The notes under the pieces: generated by a model
Database searches by the model: none
Told to the model about the DNA's origin: nothing
Seen by the model: only the letters and a program-made list of their open reading frames with translations
Translations under genes and position numbers: made by a program
Assembly: GCA_039090855.1 (NCBI GenBank)
Contig: CM077005.1
Span: forward strand, 15,415,921 to 15,479,920
Origin: Macrothele yani
Taxonomy: Eukaryota > Arthropoda > Arachnida > Araneae > Macrothelidae
DNA length: 64,000 bases
Direction of reading: 5' to 3'
Part shown: positions 52,270 to 62,019 of the stretch, piece by piece
Numbering within the stretch: the stretch's first letter is position 1
Layout of the letters: every line of letters starts with the position of its first letter

Positions 52270-52612
52270 CCTTAACGTCATTCCGTTCCTTTGTCCTTTC
52301 GGGCAAGGCATAGAAACTGAAGGAAGTTACAGCGAAAACAGCGATTCTGACAGGATAGTTTGTAAGTGAGAGAGAGCACATGGCGCCATCGTACGGTTTT
52401 GCACATAGAAGGCAGAGAGAAATTGGGGTGGGGGCTTAGAAAATTTAACCAGGAGATTCCTACCAGGAGGCTGTCAATTAACGTGCTCACCCGATGCACT
52501 GCGGATATTCAGCGACTGTTAGAAATTCACACAGCCAATCTAGGTTTGAACCTGGGGTCCCTCCATCAGTAGTCTGAATCTCTAACAACTCAGCCATCCG
52601 CGGCTGGATTTC
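52270..52612 (-). mobile_element. SINE family C, tRNA-derived
   Basis: Minus-strand element with head GCCGCGGATGGCTGAGTTGT (A box TGGCTGAGTTG) and B box GGTTCAAACC, then a body running to CGTACGATGGCGCCATGTG and TTTCTATGCCTTGCCC. The 3' part is shared with 52640-52830. No target duplication identified. It lies just outside the Tc1 right end. Confidence 0.75.
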
Positions 52613-52624
52613 AAATTTGGTATT

Positions 52625-52830
52625 TGTCATTTTTATGTAAGACTTCCGTCCACAGGGAGTAGAGTTTAGGTCCCAGCCACCTACAGCGAGATCGCCTTTT
52701 GGGCAGGACACAGAAACGGAAGGAATGAGAGCAAGTCTAGCGACTTTGACAGAACAGTTTGTAGTGAGATTAGAGTACAGTAGATGGCGCCACCGTACAA
52801 GTACGATATTGCACATAGATGGGTGATACG
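52625..52830 (-). mobile_element. SINE family C, 3' part of a second copy
   Basis: GTACGGTGGCGCCATCTACT, TCACTACAAACTGTTCTGTC and CTTCCGTTTCTGTGTCCTGC (minus strand) parallel the 3' body of the neighbouring SINE-C. The tRNA-like head is missing. Confidence 0.65.
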
Positions 52831-53324
52831 TGTACTCCATACATATTCATTTTTTCATAGAATCGACTGGAAGTATATTATTCGATTGCACATCTGGGAT
52901 AATAGATATACTCGTTGTCACATGCTGGACAAATGTACCGCACAATTTTATGACAAATACAGTGATGAAGCGACAATATGTTATTTATGAGATTGATAAA
53001 AATGTAGTTAATGTGAAAACGCACACAAAGATACTTTATGCATAATTAAATTACTTGTGATCAGTGACTTTGTTGTACTAATTATTTATGTGTGTCACTT
53101 TAAGCATTAATTAAACAATTTCTCTTTAAATCTATAATATATAAAATGAAGTAATACGAGATTATATTTATTGGCGCAGTTATTTATAAGTAGTTATGGT
53201 AACTTATATTTGAGCATGACATGTACTCGTTTACGATATGATTGTACTTAAAAAAATCCGAGTCGGTTCAAATTCTCATTTTTAAGTATAGATTTTTTTT
53301 AGCAGCACACACACACACAGGACA
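52831..53324. other. AT-rich sequence with an inverted R2 end
   Basis: Mostly unassigned. 53215-53300 is an inverted, diverged match to the beginning of R2 (TACTTAAAAA, CTCATTTTTAAGTATAGATT). No gene. Confidence 0.4.
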
Positions 53325-53665
53325 GCTGTAAGAACTGTTGCTTTATATGGATCAGAAACTAAGGCGGCAGCTAGGAAAAATATCAAAACAAGTGGAAAGA
53401 ACAAAAATGAGGGGGCTTAGATGGGTGAAAGCACTGTCAAGGAAAGCACATAAAAAATATTAATATAAAGAAACGCTTGAAAACAAAAAATTAAGCGGGA
53501 GTCGTCTAGATGGATGGGACATAGGTTGGGAAAAGATAAAGAAAACCGTAAAAAGCAATGGAAGTTCCAGGGTAAATAGTAGTAGAAAGACCAAGAAAAA
53601 GGTTGTAGGAAAAGATAATGCAAGAAGGAAGTCAAAGCAAAATAAAAAGTGAGAATACAGAGGAT
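53325..53665 (+). pseudogene. Probable decayed non-LTR retrotransposon C-terminus
   Basis: TAVRTVALYGSETKAARKNI matches the YGSETW region after the RT domain, and RWMGHRLGKDKENR resembles the W.GH motif near the end of such ORFs. Heavily decayed, A-rich at its end (53669-53683). Confidence 0.4.
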
Positions 53666-53934
53666 TGAAAAAAAAAAAAAAATGGAAAACACTTGCTTGT
53701 TAGAATCACATTTTAGGACAGATAGGGAATTAAACAGGTGAAAAGGAGAAGAAAAAGATATTTAAAAAAACAAAACAAAACAAAAAAAAAAACATTTTTA
53801 ACTAATTTTTTTCTTAAAACAAAATAAAATAAAAAAAGTGCAACCCCTCTTTGGCAATGATTTTGTATGTATATACTATATTTCCAAGAGATCTGTTAAA
53901 GGTGGCAACATTAATAATATCAACCCTATAAATC

Positions 53935-54475
53935 ATGCCCATGCACTGAAAAAACCAGTTAAAATATTGAATTAATATGAACTCCCACTACTTATGGGCT
54001 TTATCAATTACGAAAAGGCCTTTGACTCTGTGAAACCATCAGTAGTTATAATGTCTTTGAAATACTACGGTATTTGAGATGGCATGCATTAAAATTATCA
54101 ATGACATCTATGAAAATGCAACTGCAAGTTAGGACTGCTCGAGGAAAGAGCTCTTATAAAAAACGGAAAGGGAGTGAGACATGATGACACCATATCTTCC
54201 AAGCTCTTTAATGCCACATTGCAAAGTAACTTACAATTATTGAACAGGAAAAACAAGTGGATAGTGATTAATGCAGATAGTTTAACACACCTTCATTTTG
54301 CTGATGCATTATCATTTTTACAAGAACATCTTCAGAGCTGCGGATCATTTTCACCGCAGCTCTGAGGAGGTTCAGGAACTTGCTGGCAAGAGCAAAGAGT
54401 GTGCTTAAAAATGAATTTACAGGAAACAAAATTTTTGTTCAGTGCATTTTTAAGAACAGAAGATTTATTAATTGA
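53935..54475 (+). pseudogene. RTE reverse transcriptase fragment, decayed
   Basis: ELPLLMGFINYEKAFDSVKP and SVVIMSLKYYGI correspond to the FIDYEKAFDSVKP motif of the RTE at 62030. Further on are IINDIYENAT, GVRHDDTISSKLFNATL (frame-shifted), HLHFADALSFL and VQELAGKSKE. The catalytic FADD has become FADA and there are many stops. The inverted GAGCTGCGG/CCGCAGCTC at 54335-54364 forms a short hairpin. Confidence 0.82.
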
Positions 54476-54489
54476 ATGAGCAATTCTAC

Positions 54490-54945
54490 AAAGTGTCCGA
54501 AAAATAACTGTGCACTGAAAGTAACACTTACCATGTCGAACTGGTTCCTACAGGAGGTGTTGAAATTGGGCCTCACCGATGTCCCGACATGTGCATGTTG
54601 GTGAAGATCTTTCTCAGGGTATGTTGGGTGATTTGTGGGATGTGGGTCGTTATTGCAGCCTGTAGCTCTTGAAGTGTATTCGGATTACCTACTTACATCT
54701 GTCCTTTCAGTGCTCCCCACAGAAAAAAGTCAGGCGGTGTCAAATCCGGGGATCGGGCAGGACACTGTCCCCGGGAGATGATGCGCCAGCGGTGTACGCA
54801 GTTGCACCGTCTTGCTGGAACCATCCTTCGTTGATTTCCCTATTGTGAGTTCGAATATCAATGGCTGGATAATCTGGGCTCGGTACCATTCTGAGTTAAT
54901 GGTTTCGCTGAGGATGATGTGACCTTCTTTCAAGGGAAAGTCAAT
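54490..54945 (-). pseudogene. Mariner-like (DUF4817 group) transposase fragment
   Basis: Minus-strand frames give KEGHIILSETINSEWYRAQI, then QQDGATAYTAG-type sequence with the second Asp region, SPGDSVLPDPRI and LTFFCGEH*KDRCK, which match the core and C-terminus of this mariner group. Heavily frameshifted. A possible terminus, GTGTCCGAAAAATAACTGTG, lies at about 54497. Confidence 0.65.
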
Positions 54946-55221
54946 GTCATGTGATTTTCCTTCGTTCTTGTATATTATCTTTTCCTGATACTTCCATGTC
55001 TCGCGTTGCCACTTTGTTTTATATGTGTGTTTTCTTACGTGTGTCTCTAGAAAAAGTAAGTTACAGTACGTGGTTGACGCACGTTACAGTCAAGACGTGC
55101 TTAACACACGTCTTAAACATATCGGGTTTTCTCTTTATGGGAATGAACACCTTCGGTATTAAGATTATTGTTTTGTTGCGATATTTTAGTGCCATGTGTT
55201 ACACTAATCATGCTGCGTGGG
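54946..55221. other. Unassigned spacer
   Basis: The 115-codon plus-strand frame at 54951 has no motif. Nothing else. Confidence 0.4.
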
Positions 55222-55600
55222 CAGTGGTGTATCTTGGGTCCGAGACTTGGGCTATCTCATCCCCCTCCCCCTTCCAGTATTTTTTTTTTAAATTGTGAAG
55301 TTTAATTTTTAATTGTTAAGTGATAGAAGTAACTTTTTGTTCTAAATTTTAAGTACATGCTATTTCTAATAGGATAGCAAATAATTATGAGGATTAGGAT
55401 TTGAACATTTATTTGTACATGAACTCCATTCTTCTTCTGAATACTTTACTTTTACGTGAACTCCATTCTTCTTTTCTTTTGTGTGGACTTGAGTGTTACG
55501 TTTTCAGAAAAAGTTTCTTCCAAGTACTAATTCATATTTAAAAAGAATGTTTTTCCCTATTGACAAAAAAGCCAAATTGTTCGAATGTGCATGTCCTTGT
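55222..55600 (-). mobile_element. hAT fragment, second copy of the inner hAT family
   Basis: Starts with the intact terminus CAGTGGTGTATCTTGGG and is the reverse complement of 8140-8508, including GAAACTTTTTCTGAAAACGT and the duplicated GAAGAATGGAGTTCA words. It is cut at about 55600, close to the Tc1 composite, so only the 3' end remains. Confidence 0.88.
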
Positions 55601-55755
55601 GTGGCTTTAAGATACACTGAAGTGCCAGAAAAACTGGTACAGACGAGCTAATGCAAAATACATAGCAACGTCCCCTATGCGCGTACTCGGTCACGTCCGC
55701 CAGTGCGTATAAAAAGCGACAGACATCCTTGCCAGCTGTCAGAGCTGTTTTCGGC

Positions 55756-56800
55756 ATGAGAATGACAAGTAATAACGATTTAAGCGATTTTCAACGCGGT
55801 GTCATAGTTGGCGCTCGTGAGATGGGCCATTGTGTTTCAGCGGTAGAAACGAAGTTCGGATTTTCATGGACAACCATTGCAAGGGTGTACCGTGACTACA
55901 AGAATTCCGGCAAAACCTCCAACCTACGATACCAGTGTAGCCGTAAAAAGACATTGGGTGAACGTGACCATCGTCGGCTGTCAAGAATCGTTTCACGCGA
56001 TAGGCGTGCAACACTCTCGCAGGTATAATGGGAATTCAATGCTGGAGCCTCAACAAGCATCAGCGTCCGGACTGTGCAACGTAACCTGCACGATATGGAC
56101 TTTGGGAGCCGACGCCCAACTCGAGTCCCCTTGATGGATGCACGACACAGAGTTATGCGCCTCGCTTGGGCACGGCAACACTGACACTGGACACTCGATG
56201 CCTGGAAACAAGTAGCCTCGTCTGACGAGTTGCATTTCCAACTGTATCGGACAGATGGAAGGATTCGTGTGTGGCGCAAACCCCATGAAACCATGTATCC
56301 CGCCTGCCAACGAGGAACTGTATCGGCTGGTGGGGGTCCGTAATGGTATGGGGTGTGTTTAGCTGGACTTTACTGGGACCCCTGGTACGTCTACAAACGT
56401 CTGTGGCCGACCAAAGCTAAATGAGCATCCTCTCCGACGAGGTACACCCGTTCATGCCCTGCATTAATGTTGATGGGTTGGGCCTGTTCCAACAGACAAT
56501 GCACTTTCACACAAGTGTCAGGACGCCACATTATGGTTAGAGGAGCATTCATCTGAGTTTGGGTTGTTACCATTCCCACACAAGTCCCCAGATCTGAACA
56601 TGATGGAACACATTTGGGATGGAATGCAACACGCTATCGAGCACAGGAATTCGAGACCTCGGAATACACCCGAATTGTCGAACGCTCTGCAGGAAGTATG
56701 GTGTGCATTGCCTACAGCATATTTCCAGAAGCTAGTGGAGTCCATGCCCCGTCGTATTTCTGCGGTCATTCGCTCCCGTGGGGGACCTACCAAGTATTAG
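55756..56800 (+). pseudogene. Tc1 transposase, frameshifted
   Basis: MRMTSNNDLSDFQRGVIVGA starts at 55756, with helix-turn-helix VETKFGFSWTTIARVYRDYK and a second HTH start (GERDHRRLSRIVSRDRRATL), then a stop. Other frames continue RRPTRVPLMDARHRVMRLAW, SSDELHFQLYRTDGRIRVWR (first Asp) and SPDLNMMEHIWDGMQHAIEH (Glu), ending VESMPRRISAVIRSRGG. The second Asp motif QQDN has become QQTM. Inactive. Confidence 0.87.
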
Positions 56801-56819
56801 ACTGGTATTCCAGTTTTCC

Positions 56820-57239
56820 GTACCCAAGCGAGGCACATAGCTCTGCGTCGTGCTCAAGTTGGGCGTCGGCTCCCAAAGCCCATATCGTGCAGGGTGCGTT
56901 GCACTGCATCCGGACAGTGCAACGCACCCTGCTGATGCTTGTTGAGGCTCCAGCATTGAATTCCGATGATACCTGCGAGAGTGTTGCACGCCTATCGCGT
57001 GAAACAATTCTTGACACCCGACGATGGTCACGTTCACCCAATGTCTTTTTACGGCCACACTGGTATCGTAGGTTGGAGGTTTTGCTGGAATTCTTGTAGT
57101 CACGGTATACCCTTGCACTGGTCGTCCGTGAAAATCCGAACTTCGTTTCTACCTCCGAAATACTATGGCCCATCTCACGAGCACCAACTATGACACCGCG
57201 TTGAAAATCGCTTAAATCGTTATTACTTGTCATTCTCAT
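56820..57239 (-). pseudogene. Tc1 transposase N-terminal part in the inverted arm
   Basis: From the ATG at 57239 (or 57266): MRMTSNNDLSDFQRGVIVGA, VETKFGFSRTTSARVYRDYK, RDHRRVSRIVSRDRRATLSQ, then a palindromic disturbance near 56900-56935 (GGTGCGTTGCACTG... twice inverted) and loss of homology at the junction. It covers only the two DNA-binding helices, without catalytic residues. Confidence 0.85.
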
Positions 57240-57399
57240 GCCGAAAACAGCTCTGACAGCTGGCAAGGATGTCTATCGCTTTATATACACACTGGCGGAC
57301 GCAACCCAGTACGCGCATAGGTGACGTTGCTATGTATTTTGCATAAGCTCGTCTTATACCAGTTTTTCTGGCACTTCAGTGTATATATATATATATATA

Positions 57400-58595
57400 C
57401 ACTATCTACCAACAAGTAATTGGACACCCCTGCAATCGACGGTAGCTGCGGTCCTGATAAACGTTACGGCCGCCGCCGTTAAATATCGTGTGGGAAACAA
57501 CAACGCAACCTGTCGCATGCAAGATGCCACGGAGTTCGGAGCTCTCTGATCTCGAGAAAGGTGTAATCGTCGGGTATCAGAGAAATGGCCAATCCATACG
57601 TGACATTTCCAGCGAGTTGAAGTGCCCAAAATTGACAATGGCCTACGTGATTGGCAAGTGGAAGATGAGAGGTGACTGTCGGAATGTGCCCCGACCCGGC
57701 AGACCGACAAAACTGGGAGTTAGAGACCGACGGGTGCTAGCCAAAGAAATTCGGAAGAACGAGAGGAATTTCAACAGGCATCCGGGAGTGTTCTTTCGAT
57801 GAATACCATCCGTAAGAAAGCCCATCTGCTCGGTTATCATGGACGTGCTGCCGCCCACAAGCCTTTGATCACCAAGTCCAATAGCGCTGCTCGGCTAACA
57901 TGGTGAAAAGAATGTCGACAGTGGACCGTTGAACAGTAGAAACAGGCTCTTTGGAGCGACGAATCGAGGTTCACCCTCTACCGTTCGGATGGAAGAGTCT
58001 GGGTTTGGCGTCTACCTGGAGAACGCCTCCTGCCGGAATGTATTGTGCCAACTGTGAAGTTCGGCGGCGCTGGAATTATGCTATGGGGGTGTTTCTCTTG
58101 GTATGGCACGGGACCCTTGGTCGCAATTCCTGGTAGACTCAACGCCGAGACCTAGTGCACCATTTTGGATGACCATGCGCTTCCTACGTTGTGGCAGTTT
58201 TACGGGGTGGACCCATGTTTCTTTCAGGATGACAATGCCACCTGTCATGATGCGAGGTCCACCATGGCTTGGTATGGTGACAATGGGGTTAATCGAATGG
58301 ACTGGCCTGCGCAGAGCCCGGACCTTAACACTATCGAGCACCTCTGGGACGAATTGGAGCGTCGACTGAAGGGGTGCCCCCACCGTCCAAAATCGGTGAA
58401 GGAACTGACCTGTCTTCTCCAAGGCGAGTGGAAGAAAATACCTCTAGCCGTCGTACAACGCCTGGTTGAGAGTATGCCCCGGAGGGTCGCAGCTGTAATC
58501 GGCGCTCGTGGAGGCTCCACGAACTGTTGAAAGTGAATAAACTTCGTTTTCCTTTGTTATCACAGGTGTCCAATTACTTGTTGGTAGATATAGTG
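57400..58595 (+). mobile_element. Full-length Tc1-like element
   Basis: TIRs CACTAT(AT)CTACCAACAAGTAA and TTGGACACC at both ends, with TA at 57398-57399 and 58596-58597. Length 1196 bp. Its left TA belongs to a short (TA)n run that separates it from the foldback composite, so two Tc1 families are back to back. Confidence 0.93.
57524..58530 (+). pseudogene. Tc1 (DD34E) transposase, frameshifted
   Basis: Starts MPRSSELSDLEKGVIVGYQR at 57524; first HTH SIRDISSELKCPKLTMAYVI, GRPTKL, RRVLAKEIRKNERNF. A shift near 57795 is followed by [38 protein letters not shown] (first Asp), [15 protein letters not shown], then a stop and a shift. 58165-58530 gives FFQDDNATCHDARSTMAWYG (second Asp) and SPDLNTIEHLWDELERRL (Glu), ending VESMPRRVAAVIGARGGSTN. 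I count 34 residues between the second Asp and the Glu. All catalytic residues are present but the frame is broken at least twice. Confidence 0.92.
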
Positions 58596-58597
58596 TA

Positions 58598-58943
58598 TAA
58601 GCAAAATTATTCGATTCGCAAGGTCGCTTCGTCCACGATGGAATATAACACGGTCCCTTCGCGTACGATTTTCCACAGGGTCGCTTGGCGCACGGTCACT
58701 TTCCGCACGTAATCGCCTTCTTCTGGGTCTTTTTCTGCTCCTTGGCACCCAGACTAAAAATTCAGTTTTCCATCGATGGCCATTCTCATCATTTTCATAC
58801 CGCGTGAGTATCTTTTCCTATTCTTATTGGTTACATTAAACATGCATCTCTTCAAGCTTCTCTGAATTGTCCGCAGCTTCTGTATCTCCATTTTAGTTAA
58901 GGTCTCTGAACCATAAGTAAGAACTGCATGGATGCTAAGTTGG
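58598..58943 (-). pseudogene. RTE-related reverse transcriptase fragment, left of the hAT
   Basis: 58700-58943, minus strand, parallels 62155-62440 of the RTE copy (RSRKRPRRR, CTTTTAGTTAAGGTCTCTG-type words, and in protein YGSET and IQKLRTIQRSL). The homologous copy continues at 61658-61800 on the other side of the inserted hAT. Confidence 0.7.
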
Positions 58944-58974
58944 TTGCTACACAGGACCGGATTAAGGGCCTTTG

Positions 58975-59757
58975 TGGGCTAAGACATCCAGTGGGCTACC
59001 AAGGCTAAGATATCCAGTGGGCTACCAAGGCTAACACATCCAGTGGGCTACCAAGGCTAAGACATCCAGTGGGATACTAAGGCTAAGGCATACAGTGGGA
59101 TACCAAATCTAAGACATCCAGTGGGATACCAAGGCTAAGACATCCAGTGGGCTACCAAGGCTAAGTCATTCAGTGGGATGCCAAGGCTAAGACATCCAGT
59201 GGGATACCAAGGCTAAGACATCCAGTGGAATACCAAGGCTAAGACATCCAGTGGGCTACCAAGGCTAAGACATCCAGTGGGCTACCAAGGCTAAGACATC
59301 CAGTTGGATACCAAGGCTAAGACATCCAGTGGGATACCAAGGCTAAGATATCCAGTGGGCTACCAAGGCTAAGACATCCAGTGGGCTACCAAGGCTAAGA
59401 CATCCAGTGGGCTACCAAGGCTAAGATATCCAGTGGGCTACCAAGGCTAAGACATCCAGTGGGCTACCAAGGCTAAGACATCCAGTGGGCTACCAAGGCT
59501 AAGACATCCAGTGGGATACCAAGGCTAAGACATCCAGTGGGACACCAAGGCTAAGACATCCAGTGGGACACCAAGGCTAAGACATCCAGTGGGACACCAA
59601 GGCTAAGACATCCAGTGGGCTACCAAGGCTAAGACATCCAGTGGGATACCATGACTAAGACATCCAGTGGGCTACCAAGGCTAAGATATCCAGTGGGCTA
59701 CCAAGGCTAAGACATCAAGTGGGCTACCAAGGCTAAAACATCCGAGTGGGCCTTCAA
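58975..59757 (+). repeat. 26-bp minisatellite, ~30 copies
   Basis: GGCTAAGACATCCAGTGGGC + TACCAA in tandem, with frequent variants GGGATACC, GGGACACC and GATATCC. It begins within about 20 bp of the hAT left terminus, whose sequence GGGCCTTTGTGGGCTAAGAC appears to be the founder. Confidence 0.95.
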
Positions 59758-60257
59758 AGAACTTATGACTGACAATCATTATTGAAGTCAGTTAAAACAC
59801 GAAACTCTAGCAATATGCTTGGGATAATTAATACGTGCAGTGCATTCTTCAAACTAATAAATTGCCTGCAGAATTTTCATAAACAGTCACTGTATTTTTC
59901 ACTATTCTCACAAAAACGTGAGTTAAAAGCTTAGGATTCCCAGATTTTGTCTTGGAATTTTTAATAATTTAGCATTGAATACTTTTCTTGGTGCACCTTT
60001 TTTGCTATGCAATGTAAAGTCACAATGGATTTCTCCCATTAACGGTTCCAAGTTTAAACAGGAGTGTGTGGGTGGGTGGATGGTACTTAAAAAGATGAAA
60101 CTGTCTCGCCGACCCTGCTGTACACAGCGACATGAAACGATTACCTTTAGTGAGTCACCGCCTGCAAATCTGTTGGTCTTCTAGCCACCGTCTGTGATCG
60201 AGTGAAAATCATATGAAACAAAATTAAAACTATTTTACTTCTCTCTATATTTAAATA

Positions 60258-61515
60258 TTGGGTATGTGCATAGGTTCTACCCGTTTCTGTAGGCTTCAAA
60301 GAAAGGAGAAGAACACAGCAAATAACGTACCTAGGATTTCACATAATTGCCATCATTATGTATGGCCTTCTGCCATCTGTCTATGAGTAGGTGAATTCCA
60401 CGCAGGAAAAACTCCTCTGTTTTAGAGTAAAAAAGTCATGTAATACCGTTTTCACATCATCGAAGGTTTGGATTGCGAAGGCGTTCTGTAATGATCGAAA
60501 AAGGTGGTAGTCAGTAGGTGTCAGGTCAGGGGAATACGCCGGGTGAGGTAACACTTCCCAAACAAAGTCCAGTAATTTTTGGCGGGTGATTAACGCATCA
60601 TGAGGTCAGACGTTATCATGATGAAGGACCACGCCTTCGCGATTGACAAGTTCTAGCCGCTTCGATATCAGTTGTTCTCCAGCTGTTGGCAGTGGAGGTC
60701 AGCATTTATCGTTCGTTTAGGTGCCAACACCCAGTGGATTATTCCCTGGACATCACACCAAACACTCAACAAAACCTTTTTGGGATGCAGTCCTCCTTTT
60801 GAGGTCGATGGAGCAGGCTCCGCACCTTGGCACACAGTCCATCGACGCTTTATATTACGGTACAGTACCCATTTTTCATCACCCGTTAAAATTCGTCTCA
60901 AAAACGGTTCATTTCTGTGACGAGAAAGCAAAGAAACACAGGTACGGATTCTCTCCTCTCGTTGCTTTGCAGAAAGCTGGTGCGTAACCCAGTTAGCGAA
61001 CTTGGTGATGAACCCAAGCGCATGCATCCGTCTTTTGACTGTTGTCCTGTTTACCGACAACGTTTCCGCTAATTCCTGAAAGGTTGGATGTGGGTCATTT
61101 GTCATGACTTGGTCCACATCCTCGTCAGAAATCACGGATGGACGCCCAGGACGTGGTTGATCTTTACAACTTCTGTCTCCGTTCCGGAATTCCAGAACCA
61201 ACGGCGACCTGTGCTATTATCAACTGCATCCTCCCCATACATTTGACAGATGTTGCTGCAAGCCGCGGCTATAGTACTGCCTTTATCGAACTCATACAGT
61301 AAACAATGTCTAATGTGCTCTTTATCGCATGCCATGTTATACCGTCCGTAATTTCCGTTACGAATGACTTACTCTGACAAACCTAGTGCCTCTCTCGCTA
61401 CTGCACCACACTTTATTGACCGAAAATTCGGCATCGCAGCGTCATCTGTGACGTAACTACTCAGATTGCAATTTGCATCTATTACAAAAAGGGTAGAACT
61501 TTTGCACACACCCAA
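60258..61515 (-). mobile_element. Mariner element nested in the hAT
   Basis: TIRs TTGGGT(A/G)TGTGCA.A.GTTCTACCC at both ends. TA at 60256-60257; the right TA is mutated to TG (61516-61517). Length 1258 bp, normal for mariner. Transposase on the minus strand. Confidence 0.9.
60340..61335 (-). pseudogene. Mariner transposase (SETMAR-like, DD34D), frameshifted
   Basis: MACDKEHIRHCLLYEFDKGS starts at 61335 with the mariner N-terminal HTH (AAACSNICQMYGEDAV). After a shift, 61201-60668 is a 177-codon open frame: FRNGDRSCKDQPRPGRPSVI, second HTH (TFQELAETLSVNRTTVKRRM), LTGDEKWVLYRNIKRRW (first Asp) and PKKVLLSVWCDVQGIIHWVL. Then shifted frames carry VVLHHDNV (second Asp), HPAYSPDLTPTDYHLFRSLQ (third Asp) and AFAIQTFDDVKTVL. 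All three Asp are visible; two or more frame breaks inactivate it. Confidence 0.92.
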
Positions 61516-61649
61516 TGTAAATACATAAGCTGTGTATTATTTCCAGTGTAGTGGCATGATTCCTAGGCCTTTGGTAATGGTGGGCCCCTAGGCTATAGCT
61601 CTGCTACCCCCCCCCCACACACACACATACCACACATAATCCGGCCCTG

Positions 61650-62019
61650 TTATTACTGCTTTTCGATTCTTCGGGGCTCTTGCTGAAATTTCATTTATGA
61701 ATTCTTTATTTTCTATGAATTTAAATTTGGGTTCAGTAATTCGCAATAAGAATTCAAATCGAGTTGAATAAAGGTTCTGTTAAAATAAGATTGATTTTTT
61801 TCTATTTTTTTTCTTATATCTAGCAGTGTTTTTATATATGTACGCAGTGGTGTAGCCAGAAATTTCTTAAGGGGTGGCATGGATTTGGTTCATCGGTGAA
61901 AGCCTCCCGGGAAAAAATACTCAAAGTGAAAATAAACGCCAAATCTTTAAAGGTCAAGAAATGAAAAAAAAAGAAAAGCGTTACTGAAAAATACTTGTTT
62001 TTAATATACATTGCATATC
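61650..62019. other. RTE remnant and unassigned spacer
   Basis: 61658-61800 continues the RTE fragment interrupted by the hAT. At 61845, CAGTGGTGTAGCCAGAAATT resembles a hAT left end, but no partner end is visible inside the window. Confidence 0.45.

Larger units (their letters stand above)
55615..57381. mobile_element. Tc1-like foldback composite: two 5' halves in inverted orientation
   Basis: Both outer ends are the same Tc1 terminus CACTGAAGTGCCAGAAAAAC, with TA at 55613-55614 and 57382-57383. A nearly complete plus-strand element runs 55615 to about 56815 but loses its 3' TIR after CCAGTTTT. It is then joined to a minus-strand copy of the first ~570 bp of the same family (about 56820-57381). 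The unit therefore has inverted repeats of about 570 bp. Confidence 0.85.
58952..61649. mobile_element. hAT-like element containing a 26-bp minisatellite and a mariner
   Basis: Ends CAGGACCGGATTA and the inverse of CAGGGCCGGATTA. The flanking 8-mers TTGCTACA (58944-58951) and TTATTACT (61650-61657) share 5 of 8, differing mainly by transitions. The 2.7-kb length is explained by an array of about 0.8 kb and a 1.26-kb mariner; the hAT's own sequence is short and non-coding. It splits an RTE copy. Confidence 0.72.

Noticed and set aside
61845..61930. Left end of another hAT (CAGTGGTGTAGCC)
   Set aside because: Looks plausible, but no second terminus or duplication is visible inside the window.
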